From: Ketobacter sp964016105 | GTDB lineage: Bacteria > Pseudomonadota > Gammaproteobacteria > Pseudomonadales > Ketobacteraceae | Direction of reading: 5' to 3' | NCBI GenBank assembly: GCA_964016105.1 | Contig: CAXHEX010000010.1 | Coordinates: forward strand, 62,001-126,000 | DNA length: 64,000 nucleotides | Shown: one piece after another, positions 52,044-60,592 of the stretch | How positions within the stretch are numbered: position 1 is the stretch's first letter | Layout of the letters: every line of letters starts with the position of its first letter | The notes under the pieces: generated by a model | The model's input: only the letters and a program-made list of their open reading frames with translations | Database searches by the model: none | Told to the model about the DNA's origin: nothing | Program-made: the position numbers and the translations under genes

Positions 52044-52963
52044 TGGCGTCGCCCTCCGAACTTTCTTCTACCTTCTACCGATTCAGGCTGCTGATCCCGG
52101 CCAACTTCGGATTTGGGGGGCTCCTCGGTGGAGTTGTCCCTGCCCTCATCAGAGAACACCAATAATACGTGGCGAGAGCGATCCAGGTTCGCCATGGGCT
52201 TGGCTTCTACAATTGCAAAGGGCTGCCCGGGGTCGTGCTCTACCAAGGTAACCACACCCACTGGATAGCCTTTTGGAAAACGGCCCCCAAGACCGGAGCT
52301 CACTAATAAATCTCCCAGGGCAATATCCGCTGTATCCGGCACATGGATTAACGTCAGGCGATCCAGACTGCCCGTGCCCACGGCAATGGCGCGCACGCCG
52401 TTGCGATTCAAGTGGACTGGAATACCGTGGGTAATATCCGAAACCAACAGCACACGACTGGTGAGGGGCCCCGCTTCAATCACCTGCCCCATAAGCCCTT
52501 CCGCATCCAACACCGCCTGGCCCGCATAAACCTGGTCGCGGCTACCTTTATTCACCACCACTTCGTGACGATAGGGGTCAGGATCCACACCGATGATCTC
52601 AGCGATGAGTACCTGATCGTCCACCATGTCAGAAGCGTTCATCAGTTCTTTTAACCGAGTATTTTCTGCAACCGTTGAGGCCAGCTTCTGCACTCGCCGC
52701 TTCAGCACCAATACCTCAGACTGAAGCCGCAGATTTTCTTCTTCCAGTGACGCTTTGCTGCGCACACTGTTTTCTGACCAATGAACGATATTTTTAGGAA
52801 TATCAGCCACATACTGTATCGGTGCGGCCAGGATATTGAGACTATAACGAACAGGACTAAGCCACTCAGAACGGTGGTCGACAAAAATCATGATAAAAGA
52901 CAATACCGAAAATAGAATTAGTCGATAACGATTTGCCGTATTTTGTCCGAATATGGGCTTTAT
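52040..52963 (-). CDS. mreC: Rod-shape determining protein MreC, apparently starting at AUA
   Basis: MreC is a bitopic protein that links MreB filaments to the periplasmic peptidoglycan machinery. The product of 307 codons has a short cytoplasmic N-terminus, one membrane helix (RLILFSVLSFIMIFV), a coiled coil (ASLEEENLRLQSEVLVLKRRVQ) and two beta domains with GQVIEAGPLTSRVLLVSD; the tail is charged. The conserved family N-terminus (MKP-F...) is encoded here as codons ATA AAG CCC ATA TTC. No ATG, GTG, TTG or CTG lies between the upstream in-frame TAG and codon 21. AGGAGG sits exactly 8 nt before the first ATA. I therefore place the start at ATA 52963. A TTG at 52903 would cut into the membrane helix. 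Confidence 0.88.
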   Translation of the reverse strand: MKPIFGQNTANRYRLILFSVLSFIMIFVDHRSEWLSPVRYSLNILAAPIQYVADIPKNIVHWSENSVRSKASLEEENLRLQSEVLVLKRRVQKLASTVAENTRLKELMNASDMVDDQVLIAEIIGVDPDPYRHEVVVNKGSRDQVYAGQAVLDAEGLMGQVIEAGPLTSRVLLVSDITHGIPVHLNRNGVRAIAVGTGSLDRLTLIHVPDTADIALGDLLVSSGLGGRFPKGYPVGVVTLVEHDPGQPFAIVEAKPMANLDRSRHVLLVFSDEGRDNSTEEPPKSEVGRDQQPESVEGRRKFGGRRQ

Positions 52964-52971
52964 GGTTTGCC

Positions 52972-52977
52972 CCTCCT
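52972..52977 (-). promoter_or_regulatory. Perfect Shine-Dalgarno that positions the AUA start of mreC
   Basis: AGGAGG on the minus strand, with 8 nt between it and the ATA at 52963-52961. It decides the start in the absence of any canonical start codon nearby. Confidence 0.8.
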
Positions 52978-53016
52978 ATCGGGCCCATCTCACTAATTTA
53001 GGGCCCCTCTAATACG

Positions 53017-53046
53017 AAAGCCGGCCCCAACAACATGGCCGGCTTT
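53017..53046 (-). terminator. Hairpin between mreB and mreC (terminator or attenuator)
   Basis: A perfect 10-bp stem, AAAGCCGGCC with GGCCGGCTTT, around a 10-nt loop, 28 bp after the mreB stop. On the minus strand it ends in only TTT, so read-through into mreC is likely. It may lower mreCD expression relative to mreB. Confidence 0.65.
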
Positions 53047-53073
53047 ACCATTAACCAAACCCTAAGACCGCAT

Positions 53074-54111
53074 TCAATCCACGGAGAACATGTCAAAGCC
53101 ACTCTTGTCCATCATTTCCATGGCCTTACCACCGCCACGGGCCACGCATGTGAGGGGATCTTCCGCCACGATCACCGGCAACCCGGTTTCTTCCGCTAGC
53201 AGCATCTCCAAATCACGCAGTAGCGCGCCACCACCGGTTAACACTAAGCCACGCTCGGCAATATCCGATGCCAGTTCCGGTGGTGACTGTTCCAAAGCGC
53301 TTTTAACTGCAGAAACAATTTGCGATAAGGGCTCCTGTAACGCTTCCAGTATCTCGCTGCTGTTTAAAGCAAACGATCGGGGAACCCCTTCTGCCAGGTT
53401 ACGGCCTCGAACGTCAATTTCAAGCAGCTCTTTACCGGGAAAAGCACATCCGATTTCCTGCTTAATTCTTTCCGCAGTGGCTTCACCAATCAAGCTGCCG
53501 TAATTGCGGCGAACGTAGGTCACAATGGCGTCGTCAAATTTGTCGCCCCCTACCCGAACCGAATCCGAATACACGATACCGTTCAACGAAATTATAGCGA
53601 TCTCAGTGGTTCCACCACCGATATCCACCACCATGGAACCACTGGCTTCTTCCACAGGCAAGCCCGCGCCGATGGCTGCGGCCATGGCCTCTTCAATCAG
53701 ATAGACCTCACGGGAGCCTGCGCCCAAAGCGGATTCTTTGATGGCTTTGCGCTCAACTTGTGTGGATTTGCATGGTACGCACACCAAAACCCGGGGACTT
53801 GGTGTGATAAAGCTGTTTTCGTGCACCTTATGAATAAAGTGTTGGAGCATTTTCTCAGTGACGTGGAAATCGGCAATAACTCCGTCCTTCAAGGGTCGAA
53901 TAGCGGTGATGTTGCCCGGTGTTCGTCCTAACATTCGTTTGGCATCCATGCCCACAGCCGCCACACTTTTTGCTCCATTTTGTTGGCGAATCGCCACCAC
54001 AGATGGCTCATCGAGCACAATGCCTCGATCTTTTACATATATAAGGGTATTGGCCGTTCCCAAATCAATTGATAGATCTGTAGAAAACATGCCGCGTAAA
54101 CGTTTAAACAT
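53074..54111 (-). CDS. mreB: Rod-shape determining actin homologue MreB
   Basis: MreB forms membrane-associated actin-like filaments that direct lateral wall synthesis. The 345-residue protein begins MFKRLRGMFSTDLSIDLGTANT, with the phosphate-1 loop in DLGTANTLIYV. It has GREVYLIEEAMAAAIGAGLP, the phosphate-2 loop DIGGGTTEIAIISLNG and the adenosine motif LTGGGALLRDLE. I start at the ATG at 54111 from that conserved N-terminus; the frame is open for 23 more codons upstream. Ribosome site is weak. It diverges from gatCAB. Confidence 0.96.
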   Translation of the reverse strand: MFKRLRGMFSTDLSIDLGTANTLIYVKDRGIVLDEPSVVAIRQQNGAKSVAAVGMDAKRMLGRTPGNITAIRPLKDGVIADFHVTEKMLQHFIHKVHENSFITPSPRVLVCVPCKSTQVERKAIKESALGAGSREVYLIEEAMAAAIGAGLPVEEASGSMVVDIGGGTTEIAIISLNGIVYSDSVRVGGDKFDDAIVTYVRRNYGSLIGEATAERIKQEIGCAFPGKELLEIDVRGRNLAEGVPRSFALNSSEILEALQEPLSQIVSAVKSALEQSPPELASDIAERGLVLTGGGALLRDLEMLLAEETGLPVIVAEDPLTCVARGGGKAMEMMDKSGFDMFSVD

Positions 54112-54223
54112 AGAAGGAATGACAACCCATCGAGCGGTTAAATAGTGAGATATTGTTGTGGTAACGCTTGCTTTTTTCAAAGAGCCCTGATGGTTACCAG
54201 GGGTAAGTTACACGCTTGCGGCA

Positions 54224-54252
54224 ACAATAGCAGTGCGAAGACAGTTCGGCAA
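54224..54252 (-). promoter_or_regulatory. Likely mreB promoter
   Basis: Minus strand: TTGCCG (54252-54247), a 17-bp spacer, TATTGT (54229-54224), each four of six to the sigma70 consensus, giving a leader of about 105 nt before the mreB ATG. Confidence 0.5.
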
Positions 54253-54390
54253 GGTGGCTTTTCCAACTTTTTCCCTAAGTTTTATGAAGTTATCCCCCTC
54301 CCACTGGACGATCATTATCCGCTGAGCCATCAACCCAAGAGTAATTTCTGGTACCATACCGCCTTTGCTATTTCACTGCCGGAGAACCCC

Positions 54391-54678
54391 ATGGCGCTGG
54401 ACAAAGACGATGTAACAAAAATCGCTCACTTGGCACGCATTCAAGTGGACGAAGACGATATTCCTCAAATCACCGAGCGACTGTCATCCATTCTGGGCAT
54501 GATCGAACAGCTGCAAGCGGCTCCCACGGATAACATCGAGCCCATGGCCCACCCCACCGATGCCACCCAGCGTTTACGGCAAGACAAAGCCACGGAAACC
54601 GATCAGCGAGATCAATTCCAAAGCATCGCTCCGGCCACTCAAGACGGCCTTTATCTTGTACCCAAAGTCATAGATTAA
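54391..54678 (+). CDS. gatC: Asp-tRNA(Asn)/Glu-tRNA(Gln) amidotransferase subunit C
   Basis: GatC wraps around GatA and GatB and stabilises the tRNA-dependent amidotransferase. The 95-residue product shows the family pattern VTKIAHLARIQVDEDD near the start, MIEQLQAAPTDNIEPMAHP in the middle and APATQDGLYLVPKVID at the end. The ATG at 54391 has GGAG 8 nt upstream; the open frame further upstream is not conserved. It heads gatC-gatA-gatB. Confidence 0.96.
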   Translation: MALDKDDVTKIAHLARIQVDEDDIPQITERLSSILGMIEQLQAAPTDNIEPMAHPTDATQRLRQDKATETDQRDQFQSIAPATQDGLYLVPKVID

Positions 54679-54694
54679 TCAGGTAGTTCATTTC

Positions 54695-56149
54695 ATGCAT
54701 ACCAACACCCTGAAAGCCCTGTCTGACATGCTGGCAGCTGGCGAGATTTCCAGCCAGGAACTGACCCAGCACTTTCTCGACAGAATTAACAAATTTGACG
54801 GCGAGCTAAACAGCTTTATTACCGTGGCGGAAGAACAGGCCATGGAGCAGGCGAAAGCGGCAGATCAAGCCAGAGCCTCCGGATCAGCGGGCCCACTCAC
54901 TGGCGTGCCCATCGCCCAGAAAGACATATTTTGCACCCAAGGGGTAAAAACCACCTGCGCCTCGAAAATGCTCGACAGCTTTATTGCGCCCTACAACGCC
55001 ACCGTGGTGGAAAAGTGCAATCAGGCAGGCCTGGTGAACCTGGGTAAAACCAATATGGACGAATTTGCCATGGGCTCGTCAAACGAAACCAGCTTCTATG
55101 GCGCCGTTAAAAACCCCTGGAATACCGAGCACGTACCGGGAGGTTCCTCCGGCGGATCTGCAGCTGCGGTGGCGGCTCGCCTGGCACCCGCTGCCACGGG
55201 TACCGATACCGGTGGTTCCATTCGCCAACCTGCCAGCCTCTGCGGCATCACCGGATTAAAGCCCACCTATGGTCGAGTTTCCCGCTGGGGCATGATCGCT
55301 TTTGCCTCCTCCCTGGATCAAGGCGGCCCCATGACTCAAACCGCGGAAGACGCGGCACTGATGCTCAATGTGATGGCCGGTTTCGACCCCAAGGATTCCA
55401 CCAGCACAGATATCGAAGTGCCCGACTATACCGCTAGCCTGGAGCAATCCTTAGAGGGTTTACGTATCGGTCTGCCCAAGCAGTTTTTTGAAAAGGGGCT
55501 GGATGCCGGTGTGGAAAAAGTCATTCAGGACGCCATTGCTCAATACGAGAAACTGGGTGCCAAACTGGTGGATATCGAGCTGCCCAACACCCATCTTTCG
55601 ATCCCTGCCTATTACGTGGTGGCCCCCGCGGAAGCCTCATCCAATCTGTCACGCTTTGACGGTGTGCGGTTTGGTTACCGATGTGAAAACCCGGTGGACC
55701 TGGAAGATCTGTACAAACGCAGCCGCGGTGAAGGCTTTGGCGATGAAGTTCAACGCCGAATTTTAATTGGCACCTACGCCCTGTCCGCCGGCTATTACGA
55801 TGCCTACTATCTAAAAGCACAAAAAGTGCGACGCTTAATCAAAAATGATTTTGACCAAGCCTTTGACAAAGTAGATGTGATTATGGGCCCCACTTCCCCC
55901 AACGCCGGATTTAAATTGGGAGAAAAAGCAGCGGACCCGGTTTCCATGTATTTGTCAGATATATACACCATCTCCGTCAATATGGCGGGCTTGCCTGGCA
56001 TGTCTCTACCGGCGGGAGAAAGTGACGGGCTCCCCGTAGGCCTGCAAATCATCGGCAACTATTTTGACGAGGCACGACTGCTCAATGTCGGCCACCAATA
56101 TCAACAACACACCCACTGGCACAGTCAACTGCCAGCGGCTTTTGCGTAA
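54695..56149 (+). CDS. gatA: Asp-tRNA(Asn)/Glu-tRNA(Gln) amidotransferase subunit A
   Basis: GatA is the glutaminase that releases ammonia for transamidation of misacylated tRNA. The 484-residue amidase-signature protein has the catalytic Ser-cisSer-Lys set: K76 in PIAQKDIF, S151 in GGSSGGSAAA and S175 in DTGGSIRQPA, with the same spacing as in characterised GatA. It lies 16 bp after gatC. Presence of gatCAB implies indirect formation of Asn-tRNA or Gln-tRNA in this organism. Confidence 0.97.
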   Translation: MHTNTLKALSDMLAAGEISSQELTQHFLDRINKFDGELNSFITVAEEQAMEQAKAADQARASGSAGPLTGVPIAQKDIFCTQGVKTTCASKMLDSFIAPYNATVVEKCNQAGLVNLGKTNMDEFAMGSSNETSFYGAVKNPWNTEHVPGGSSGGSAAAVAARLAPAATGTDTGGSIRQPASLCGITGLKPTYGRVSRWGMIAFASSLDQGGPMTQTAEDAALMLNVMAGFDPKDSTSTDIEVPDYTASLEQSLEGLRIGLPKQFFEKGLDAGVEKVIQDAIAQYEKLGAKLVDIELPNTHLSIPAYYVVAPAEASSNLSRFDGVRFGYRCENPVDLEDLYKRSRGEGFGDEVQRRILIGTYALSAGYYDAYYLKAQKVRRLIKNDFDQAFDKVDVIMGPTSPNAGFKLGEKAADPVSMYLSDIYTISVNMAGLPGMSLPAGESDGLPVGLQIIGNYFDEARLLNVGHQYQQHTHWHSQLPAAFA

Positions 56150-56160
56150 GGAGGTTCGCC

Positions 56161-57606
56161 ATGTCATGGGAAGTGGTTATTGGTTTAGAAGTGCATGTGC
56201 AACTTTCAACTCAATCAAAAATATTTTCTGCCAGCTCCACGGAGTTTGGTGCTGAACCCAACACACAAGCGTCACTGGTGGATTTGGGTATGCCCGGTGT
56301 ATTGCCGGTATTGAATGAGGTGGCGGTGGAAAAAGCCATTAAATTCGGCTTGGGAATTGAAGCGGATATCTGCCCCAAATCTGTGTTCGCCCGCAAAAAT
56401 TATTTTTATCCCGATCTGCCCAAGGGCTATCAGATATCGCAATTTGAGTTGCCCATCGTGGGTAAAGGATTTATCGATATCACCCTGGATGACGGCGAAA
56501 CCAAACGCATCGGTGTTACCCGCGCCCACTTGGAAGAAGACGCTGGTAAATCTCTGCATGAAGACTTCCATGGCATGAGCGGTATCGATCTCAACCGGGC
56601 GGGCACGCCACTACTTGAGATCGTGTCGGAACCGGATATGCGCTCCGCTAAAGAAGCCGTGGCCTACGCCAAAGCCATTCACTCTTTAATTCGCTACCTG
56701 GATATTTCCGATGGCAACATGTCCCAAGGTTCCATGCGCTGCGACTGTAACGTATCCCTTCGACAAAAAGGTGAAGACGAATTTGGCACCCGCCGGGAGA
56801 TCAAAAATGTCAACTCGTTTCGCTTTGTGGAAAAGGCCATTAATGCGGAAATCGAATGGCAGATGGACGAGCTGGAATCCGGTCGTGACATTCAACAGGC
56901 CACCGTGCTCTATGATCCGGTGAAAGATAAAACCTTTGCCATGCGCAGCAAGGAAGAAGCCAACGACTATCGCTATTTTCCTGATCCAGACCTGCTCCCG
57001 GTGGAAGTCACGGAGCAAACCATCGAGCAGATACGGCAAGATCTACCGGAGCTTCCAGGGCAGAAGATTGAGCGCTTTATGTCTGAGCTGAAGCTTTCTG
57101 AATACGATGCTCGTGTATTGGCATCTGACCGCATACTGGCAAACTATTTTGAAACCTTAGTGGAAGTATCCGGCGCCAAACCCAAGCTGGCTGCCAACTG
57201 GGTAAGCGTGGAACTGTTAGGTGCTCTGAACAAGAATGACCTGGAACTGGAACAAAGCCCAGTGAGCGCCGATCAACTTGGCGGCATGCTAAAGCGCATC
57301 GCGGATAACACCATTTCTGGCAAGATAGCCAAACAGGTATTTGAAGAGATGTGGAACAACGGCGGCAGCGCCGATGAAATCATCGAAAGCAAAGGCCTAA
57401 AACAGGAAACCGATACCGGCGCCATTGAAGCCATTGTGGATGAGGTAATTGCTAATAGCCCCGATCAAGTAGCCCAATACCAAGCAGCTGACGACAATAA
57501 ACGTAAGAAGCTGGTGGGGTATTTTGTGGGTCAGACCATGAAGCTGTCTAAGGGGAAGGCTAATCCTCAGATGGTGAATCAAATATTGGCTAAGAAGTTA
57601 GGTTAA
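56161..57606 (+). CDS. gatB: Asp-tRNA(Asn)/Glu-tRNA(Gln) amidotransferase subunit B
   Basis: GatB activates the acyl-tRNA with ATP and amidates it. The 481-residue protein shows WEVVIGLEVHVQLST, the Zn-region KNYFYPDLPKGYQISQ, HLEEDAGKSLH, DLNRAGTPLLEIVSEPDMR, the MRCDCNVSLR segment and the C-terminal YqeY/GatB tail with KLVGYFVGQTMKLSKGKANP. TAAGGAGG precedes the ATG. An intrinsic terminator follows at 57616, ending the operon. Here the Pseudomonas-like gene order stops. Confidence 0.97.
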   Translation: MSWEVVIGLEVHVQLSTQSKIFSASSTEFGAEPNTQASLVDLGMPGVLPVLNEVAVEKAIKFGLGIEADICPKSVFARKNYFYPDLPKGYQISQFELPIVGKGFIDITLDDGETKRIGVTRAHLEEDAGKSLHEDFHGMSGIDLNRAGTPLLEIVSEPDMRSAKEAVAYAKAIHSLIRYLDISDGNMSQGSMRCDCNVSLRQKGEDEFGTRREIKNVNSFRFVEKAINAEIEWQMDELESGRDIQQATVLYDPVKDKTFAMRSKEEANDYRYFPDPDLLPVEVTEQTIEQIRQDLPELPGQKIERFMSELKLSEYDARVLASDRILANYFETLVEVSGAKPKLAANWVSVELLGALNKNDLELEQSPVSADQLGGMLKRIADNTISGKIAKQVFEEMWNNGGSADEIIESKGLKQETDTGAIEAIVDEVIANSPDQVAQYQAADDNKRKKLVGYFVGQTMKLSKGKANPQMVNQILAKKLG

Positions 57607-57615
57607 CGAGAATCA

Positions 57616-57643
57616 AAAGGCCGTGATCAATACGGCCTTTTTT
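57616..57643 (+). terminator. Rho-independent terminator after gatB
   Basis: AAAGGCCGT, a 7-nt loop, ACGGCCTTT followed by further T residues (T6 in total), 10 bp after the gatB stop. Confidence 0.9.
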
Positions 57644-57851
57644 CTTGAGTGCTAACCCAAACTAATTATAGCCATGATGAGATTCTCCGCACCCCCATCC
57701 TATCGCTCTATATCACGTTTCCCGCCACAATAATGCCAGGTAAAATACCCATAGCCGGGCAGGCATTATTGAGTATCTAGATCAACTATTATTAAATAAA
57801 CTTCAATGTCGGCGCTTGAAGCCTAATAAAACAATAAAAAGGAATGTGATT

Positions 57852-58544
57852 TTGATAGCAATAGAAAATAAAATATCGAGTGCTGTTCTTTCAACCGTGT
57901 GGGGGATAATCAATTTCTACAATAAAGTAGGACTTCCCGTAGTCAGCACAGGTCGACCCTTTTCCTTTTACAGAAAAGTATTTTTCAATAATCGTTCCGA
58001 ACCTGAAGTATTTGAATGCCTTAAAGACAAGACCGTGGCTGATATCGGGTGCGGGCTGACACCTTTTATTGAAGATTCCATGTTCCAGGCATGCATTAAG
58101 CAGGGTATACGCTTTTTTGGTGTCGACCCCAAGCTGGAAGAGGAATTGCAGTTTGATAAAACGGACTCAATGTGGTCACGAATTGCAGGCGCCAATCATT
58201 CTCCCAAACTTGACCTGCAAGTGGAAGACAAGGCAGTAGGCGCCTATGCAGATCAACTGCCTTTCGCTGACGAATCTATTGATATGATACTATCCAGCTG
58301 GTTGCTCTTCACTTGGATTCGTGAGCCAGATTTACTCGCAGATATTTTTACTGAATTTGATCGCACTTTAAAACCGGGTGGACGCATCAGCATTTATCCC
58401 GCTTTGGATTGGGAAACTTTAACAAGTGATTATCCAAGGTTGTTAAAAATTTTTAGTGGATATCAAAAAAAGCACGAGTTTTTTCCACTGGTAAGGTCTG
58501 GCGGTTTACCGTTCTCCTGCTCTTTACATCTGACCAAGAAGTAA
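57852..58544 (+). CDS. Class I SAM-dependent methyltransferase, unknown substrate
   Basis: A roughly 230-residue methyltransferase of the Methyltransf_11 type. Motif I is VADIGCGLTPFI, followed by a motif II-like FGVDPKLEEE, then ADQLPFADESIDMILSSWLL and the KPGGRISIYPALDW region. The start is uncertain: TTG at 57852 has AGGA 8 nt upstream, GTG at 57846 is too close to it, and TTG at 57816 has no site. The DNA is visibly A/T-richer than the neighbouring core genes, suggesting acquisition by transfer. No partner enzyme lies beside it, so no target can be proposed. Confidence 0.7.
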   Translation: MIAIENKISSAVLSTVWGIINFYNKVGLPVVSTGRPFSFYRKVFFNNRSEPEVFECLKDKTVADIGCGLTPFIEDSMFQACIKQGIRFFGVDPKLEEELQFDKTDSMWSRIAGANHSPKLDLQVEDKAVGAYADQLPFADESIDMILSSWLLFTWIREPDLLADIFTEFDRTLKPGGRISIYPALDWETLTSDYPRLLKIFSGYQKKHEFFPLVRSGGLPFSCSLHLTKK

Positions 58545-58713
58545 GACCAAGTGATTTGCCAATAGCCCCTTTATATAGCATTGCTGTCCCATAGTTAGGC
58601 AGTAATTAGCCAACGCCTGAACCTAAGTTGTTAATGTGTGAGACAGCGGTTGAATCACACCGCCGTCTTCATGCAAAGCAAATCCAGTTCTGGACTAAAC
58701 TATCAAAAAGCAC

Positions 58714-59946
58714 CTAATAGCGATTATGACGGGCAATGGAAATGCCCGTATAGGATCCGTCGTACTCACCCACTGTATCGCTGCGAATCACATCACTGCC
58801 AAGTACATCAAAATCTACCAGGATCGCATCATCAAAAACCACCGTATCAGTAATGGTGCCATCGGCTTTCACCAAACTGATACTGGATTTCACGTCTTCC
58901 GCTGTAGAGTCGCCGTAGTTTTCTCCAAAATAACAGCCGTCCTTTCCGGCACCAATGGTTTTGGCTGAGTACCATTGGGGGTAATTACCTGCTCCAACTG
59001 CGGTTTGGCTCAACAATGTTCCCGATTCAGTAATCTGATGAATAACGATGGCGTCACTGCCCTGGGCCAACTCACCCGTGTAATCAGCGCCAGTAACCAA
59101 ACAGATTCGCCCGTTATCCGTAGCAAGTCGAACATCTCCAGCTACAGCACCCAGCTCTACTTCATCTAACACGTCCAAAGACAAATCCAGTGCCAGCAAA
59201 CGGGCCTGCCCTGACGCCACCACCGAAACCCAGATGCGACCGTTCATGACCTGAGCCAAACTGAATCGATCCACTGGAACAGTCTCTTTATTCAAACTGG
59301 CTAACCTTTCACCGGCATCGGAGTACACCACTAAACCATGGTTTGTGCTCACTAAAATTCTATTATTTTCTATCAAAGTAACCGTGCTTTGAGACGATCC
59401 CTCTGCATCCGTGGGCATATCACTCCACAGAAATTCGCCGTCTGTGGTATAGGCGTAGAAATAAAATCCACCATATACCGTATAGTAAAGGCTACCATTA
59501 TCCGCCAGCTTGATATCATCCACATAGACGCCCTCACCCAGGCGTTGGCTATTCTCCACTATCCCCTGAGCATTAATTTTGTGTAGCGTATTCAGCCCAC
59601 TGTTTAAATTACTCCAAGCAAGGTAGACGTTGTTGTCAGCATCCTCGGCCAATACACTACCTGACGCAAAGCGACCGAAATCTGACACAGCGTCTGGAAC
59701 GATGGTTTCCCAAACGAAATTACCGTTTAAATCAAAACGAGAGACAAACACAGAATAAGGACCAGCAGTTTCAGATATACTGGTCCTTCCCACCAAATAC
59801 ACAGAGTCGTCGGTTACATATTGCAGTGAATGGTTTGTGTAATTATTTTCAGCAAAATCGTAGTCCACTTGCCATATTTTCTTCACACAGCCTAGTAGCG
59901 CCAATGCGAATATACCCAAGAAAACCAGCTTAAACTTTTTAGACAT
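58714..59946 (-). CDS. Predicted lipoprotein with beta-propeller-like repeats, unknown function
   Basis: A 410-residue exported lipoprotein: signal MSKKFKLVFLGIFALALLGC with lipidated C20. The mature part is built of short beta-strand repeats with recurring patterns such as DSVYLVGRT, DNNVYLAWSN, NGSLYYTVYGG, NNRILVSTNHG and NGRICLVTGAD, the spacing expected of a six- to eight-bladed propeller. I do not recognise a specific family and propose no enzyme activity. Start: ATG 59946 with AAGGAG 5 nt upstream. Neighbours are unrelated; it is a single gene on the minus strand. Confidence 0.72.
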   Translation of the reverse strand: MSKKFKLVFLGIFALALLGCVKKIWQVDYDFAENNYTNHSLQYVTDDSVYLVGRTSISETAGPYSVFVSRFDLNGNFVWETIVPDAVSDFGRFASGSVLAEDADNNVYLAWSNLNSGLNTLHKINAQGIVENSQRLGEGVYVDDIKLADNGSLYYTVYGGFYFYAYTTDGEFLWSDMPTDAEGSSQSTVTLIENNRILVSTNHGLVVYSDAGERLASLNKETVPVDRFSLAQVMNGRIWVSVVASGQARLLALDLSLDVLDEVELGAVAGDVRLATDNGRICLVTGADYTGELAQGSDAIVIHQITESGTLLSQTAVGAGNYPQWYSAKTIGAGKDGCYFGENYGDSTAEDVKSSISLVKADGTITDTVVFDDAILVDFDVLGSDVIRSDTVGEYDGSYTGISIARHNRY

Positions 59947-60036
59947 GATCACTCCTTGATTATTTTTTTATTATGAAGCTTCTGTGTATCTGGGATTTCC
60001 AGCAAAAGCTATAGGGTCCTTTATTAGTCCTGGGGC

Positions 60037-60065
60037 AAAATAGCATGATAACCAAACAACGACAA
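60037..60065 (-). promoter_or_regulatory. Possible promoter of the propeller lipoprotein gene
   Basis: Minus strand: TTGTCG (60065-60060), a 17-bp spacer ending in TGC, then TATTTT (60042-60037). Both hexamers match four of six bases and the TGN extension is present. Confidence 0.35.
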
Positions 60066-60175
60066 CAAACCGAATTTGCCATGAATCTGATCCCCATGCC
60101 CCCCACACCGCCATCATGGTGTTTTTGAACCCATAGCCACACCAAACACACCCACAGAATCCTATCCAAACTAAA

Positions 60176-60522
60176 ATGAAATTAACCGAGACAAAAAATT
60201 CCAGCAGAAAGAAGTCTAAACGCCATGAGGCACCGGAACAGAAATTCCAAAAGGCGTGGCAACGTGTTCTCAATTTTCAAAAAAGCAGTGGATTGAGCAC
60301 AACCTGGATTCCCTAACGAGTAACCCTTTCTCACACTACGTGACGTTGGATGATTTAATGGACGTGTTGCATCAAAACCTGGAGCAGCACAAAAAAAACG
60401 AGTTTGAAAAATTTGAAAAACAAAATCCCGGCTTAGCTGGTGAAATGGATGAAGTGCTGGAATATGAACCATTTGGCAATGCAAATCAGTTCCTTCTTTT
60501 ACAAAAACCGTACTGTTTATAG
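60176..60522 (+). pseudogene. Small unrecognised gene, apparently frameshifted at an A6 run
   Basis: An ATG at 60176 opens a basic 46-residue frame (MKLTETKNSSRKKSKRHEAP, then QKFQKAWQRVLNFQK) that stops at 60316. A second frame, shifted by one base, runs from about 60256 to 60522 with KQWIEHNLDSL, VTLDDLMDVLHQNLEQHKK and FEKFEKQNPGLAGEMDEVL. The two join smoothly at the six-A run 60279-60284 to give about 115 residues of helical, charged protein. The likeliest reading is one gene with a 1-bp deletion or a sequence error. I do not recognise the family. The second frame alone (GTG at 60256) could be a small gene but lacks a ribosome site. Confidence 0.4.
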
Positions 60523-60592
60523 CCAGACAGCGCTGACCTGGACCGATACACTTGTGATGACGCTAAATCAAATATTGAGTGGATGGAATCTC

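Noticed and set aside
58646..58663. GCGGT...ACCGC hairpin downstream of the propeller lipoprotein
   Set aside because: Five base pairs, 50 bp past the stop and no T-run on the minus strand; too weak to call a terminator.
59971..60273. A 100-codon hydrophobic, Trp/Cys-rich frame on the minus strand
   Set aside because: Composition looks like a frame shadow, there is no convincing ribosome site, and it overlaps the probable lipoprotein promoter and the antisense small gene.
60279..60284. Programmed -1 frameshift at the A6 run
   Set aside because: In the upstream frame the codons are CAA AAA AGC, which is not a good slippery heptamer, and no strong stimulatory hairpin follows; a frameshift mutation is more likely.
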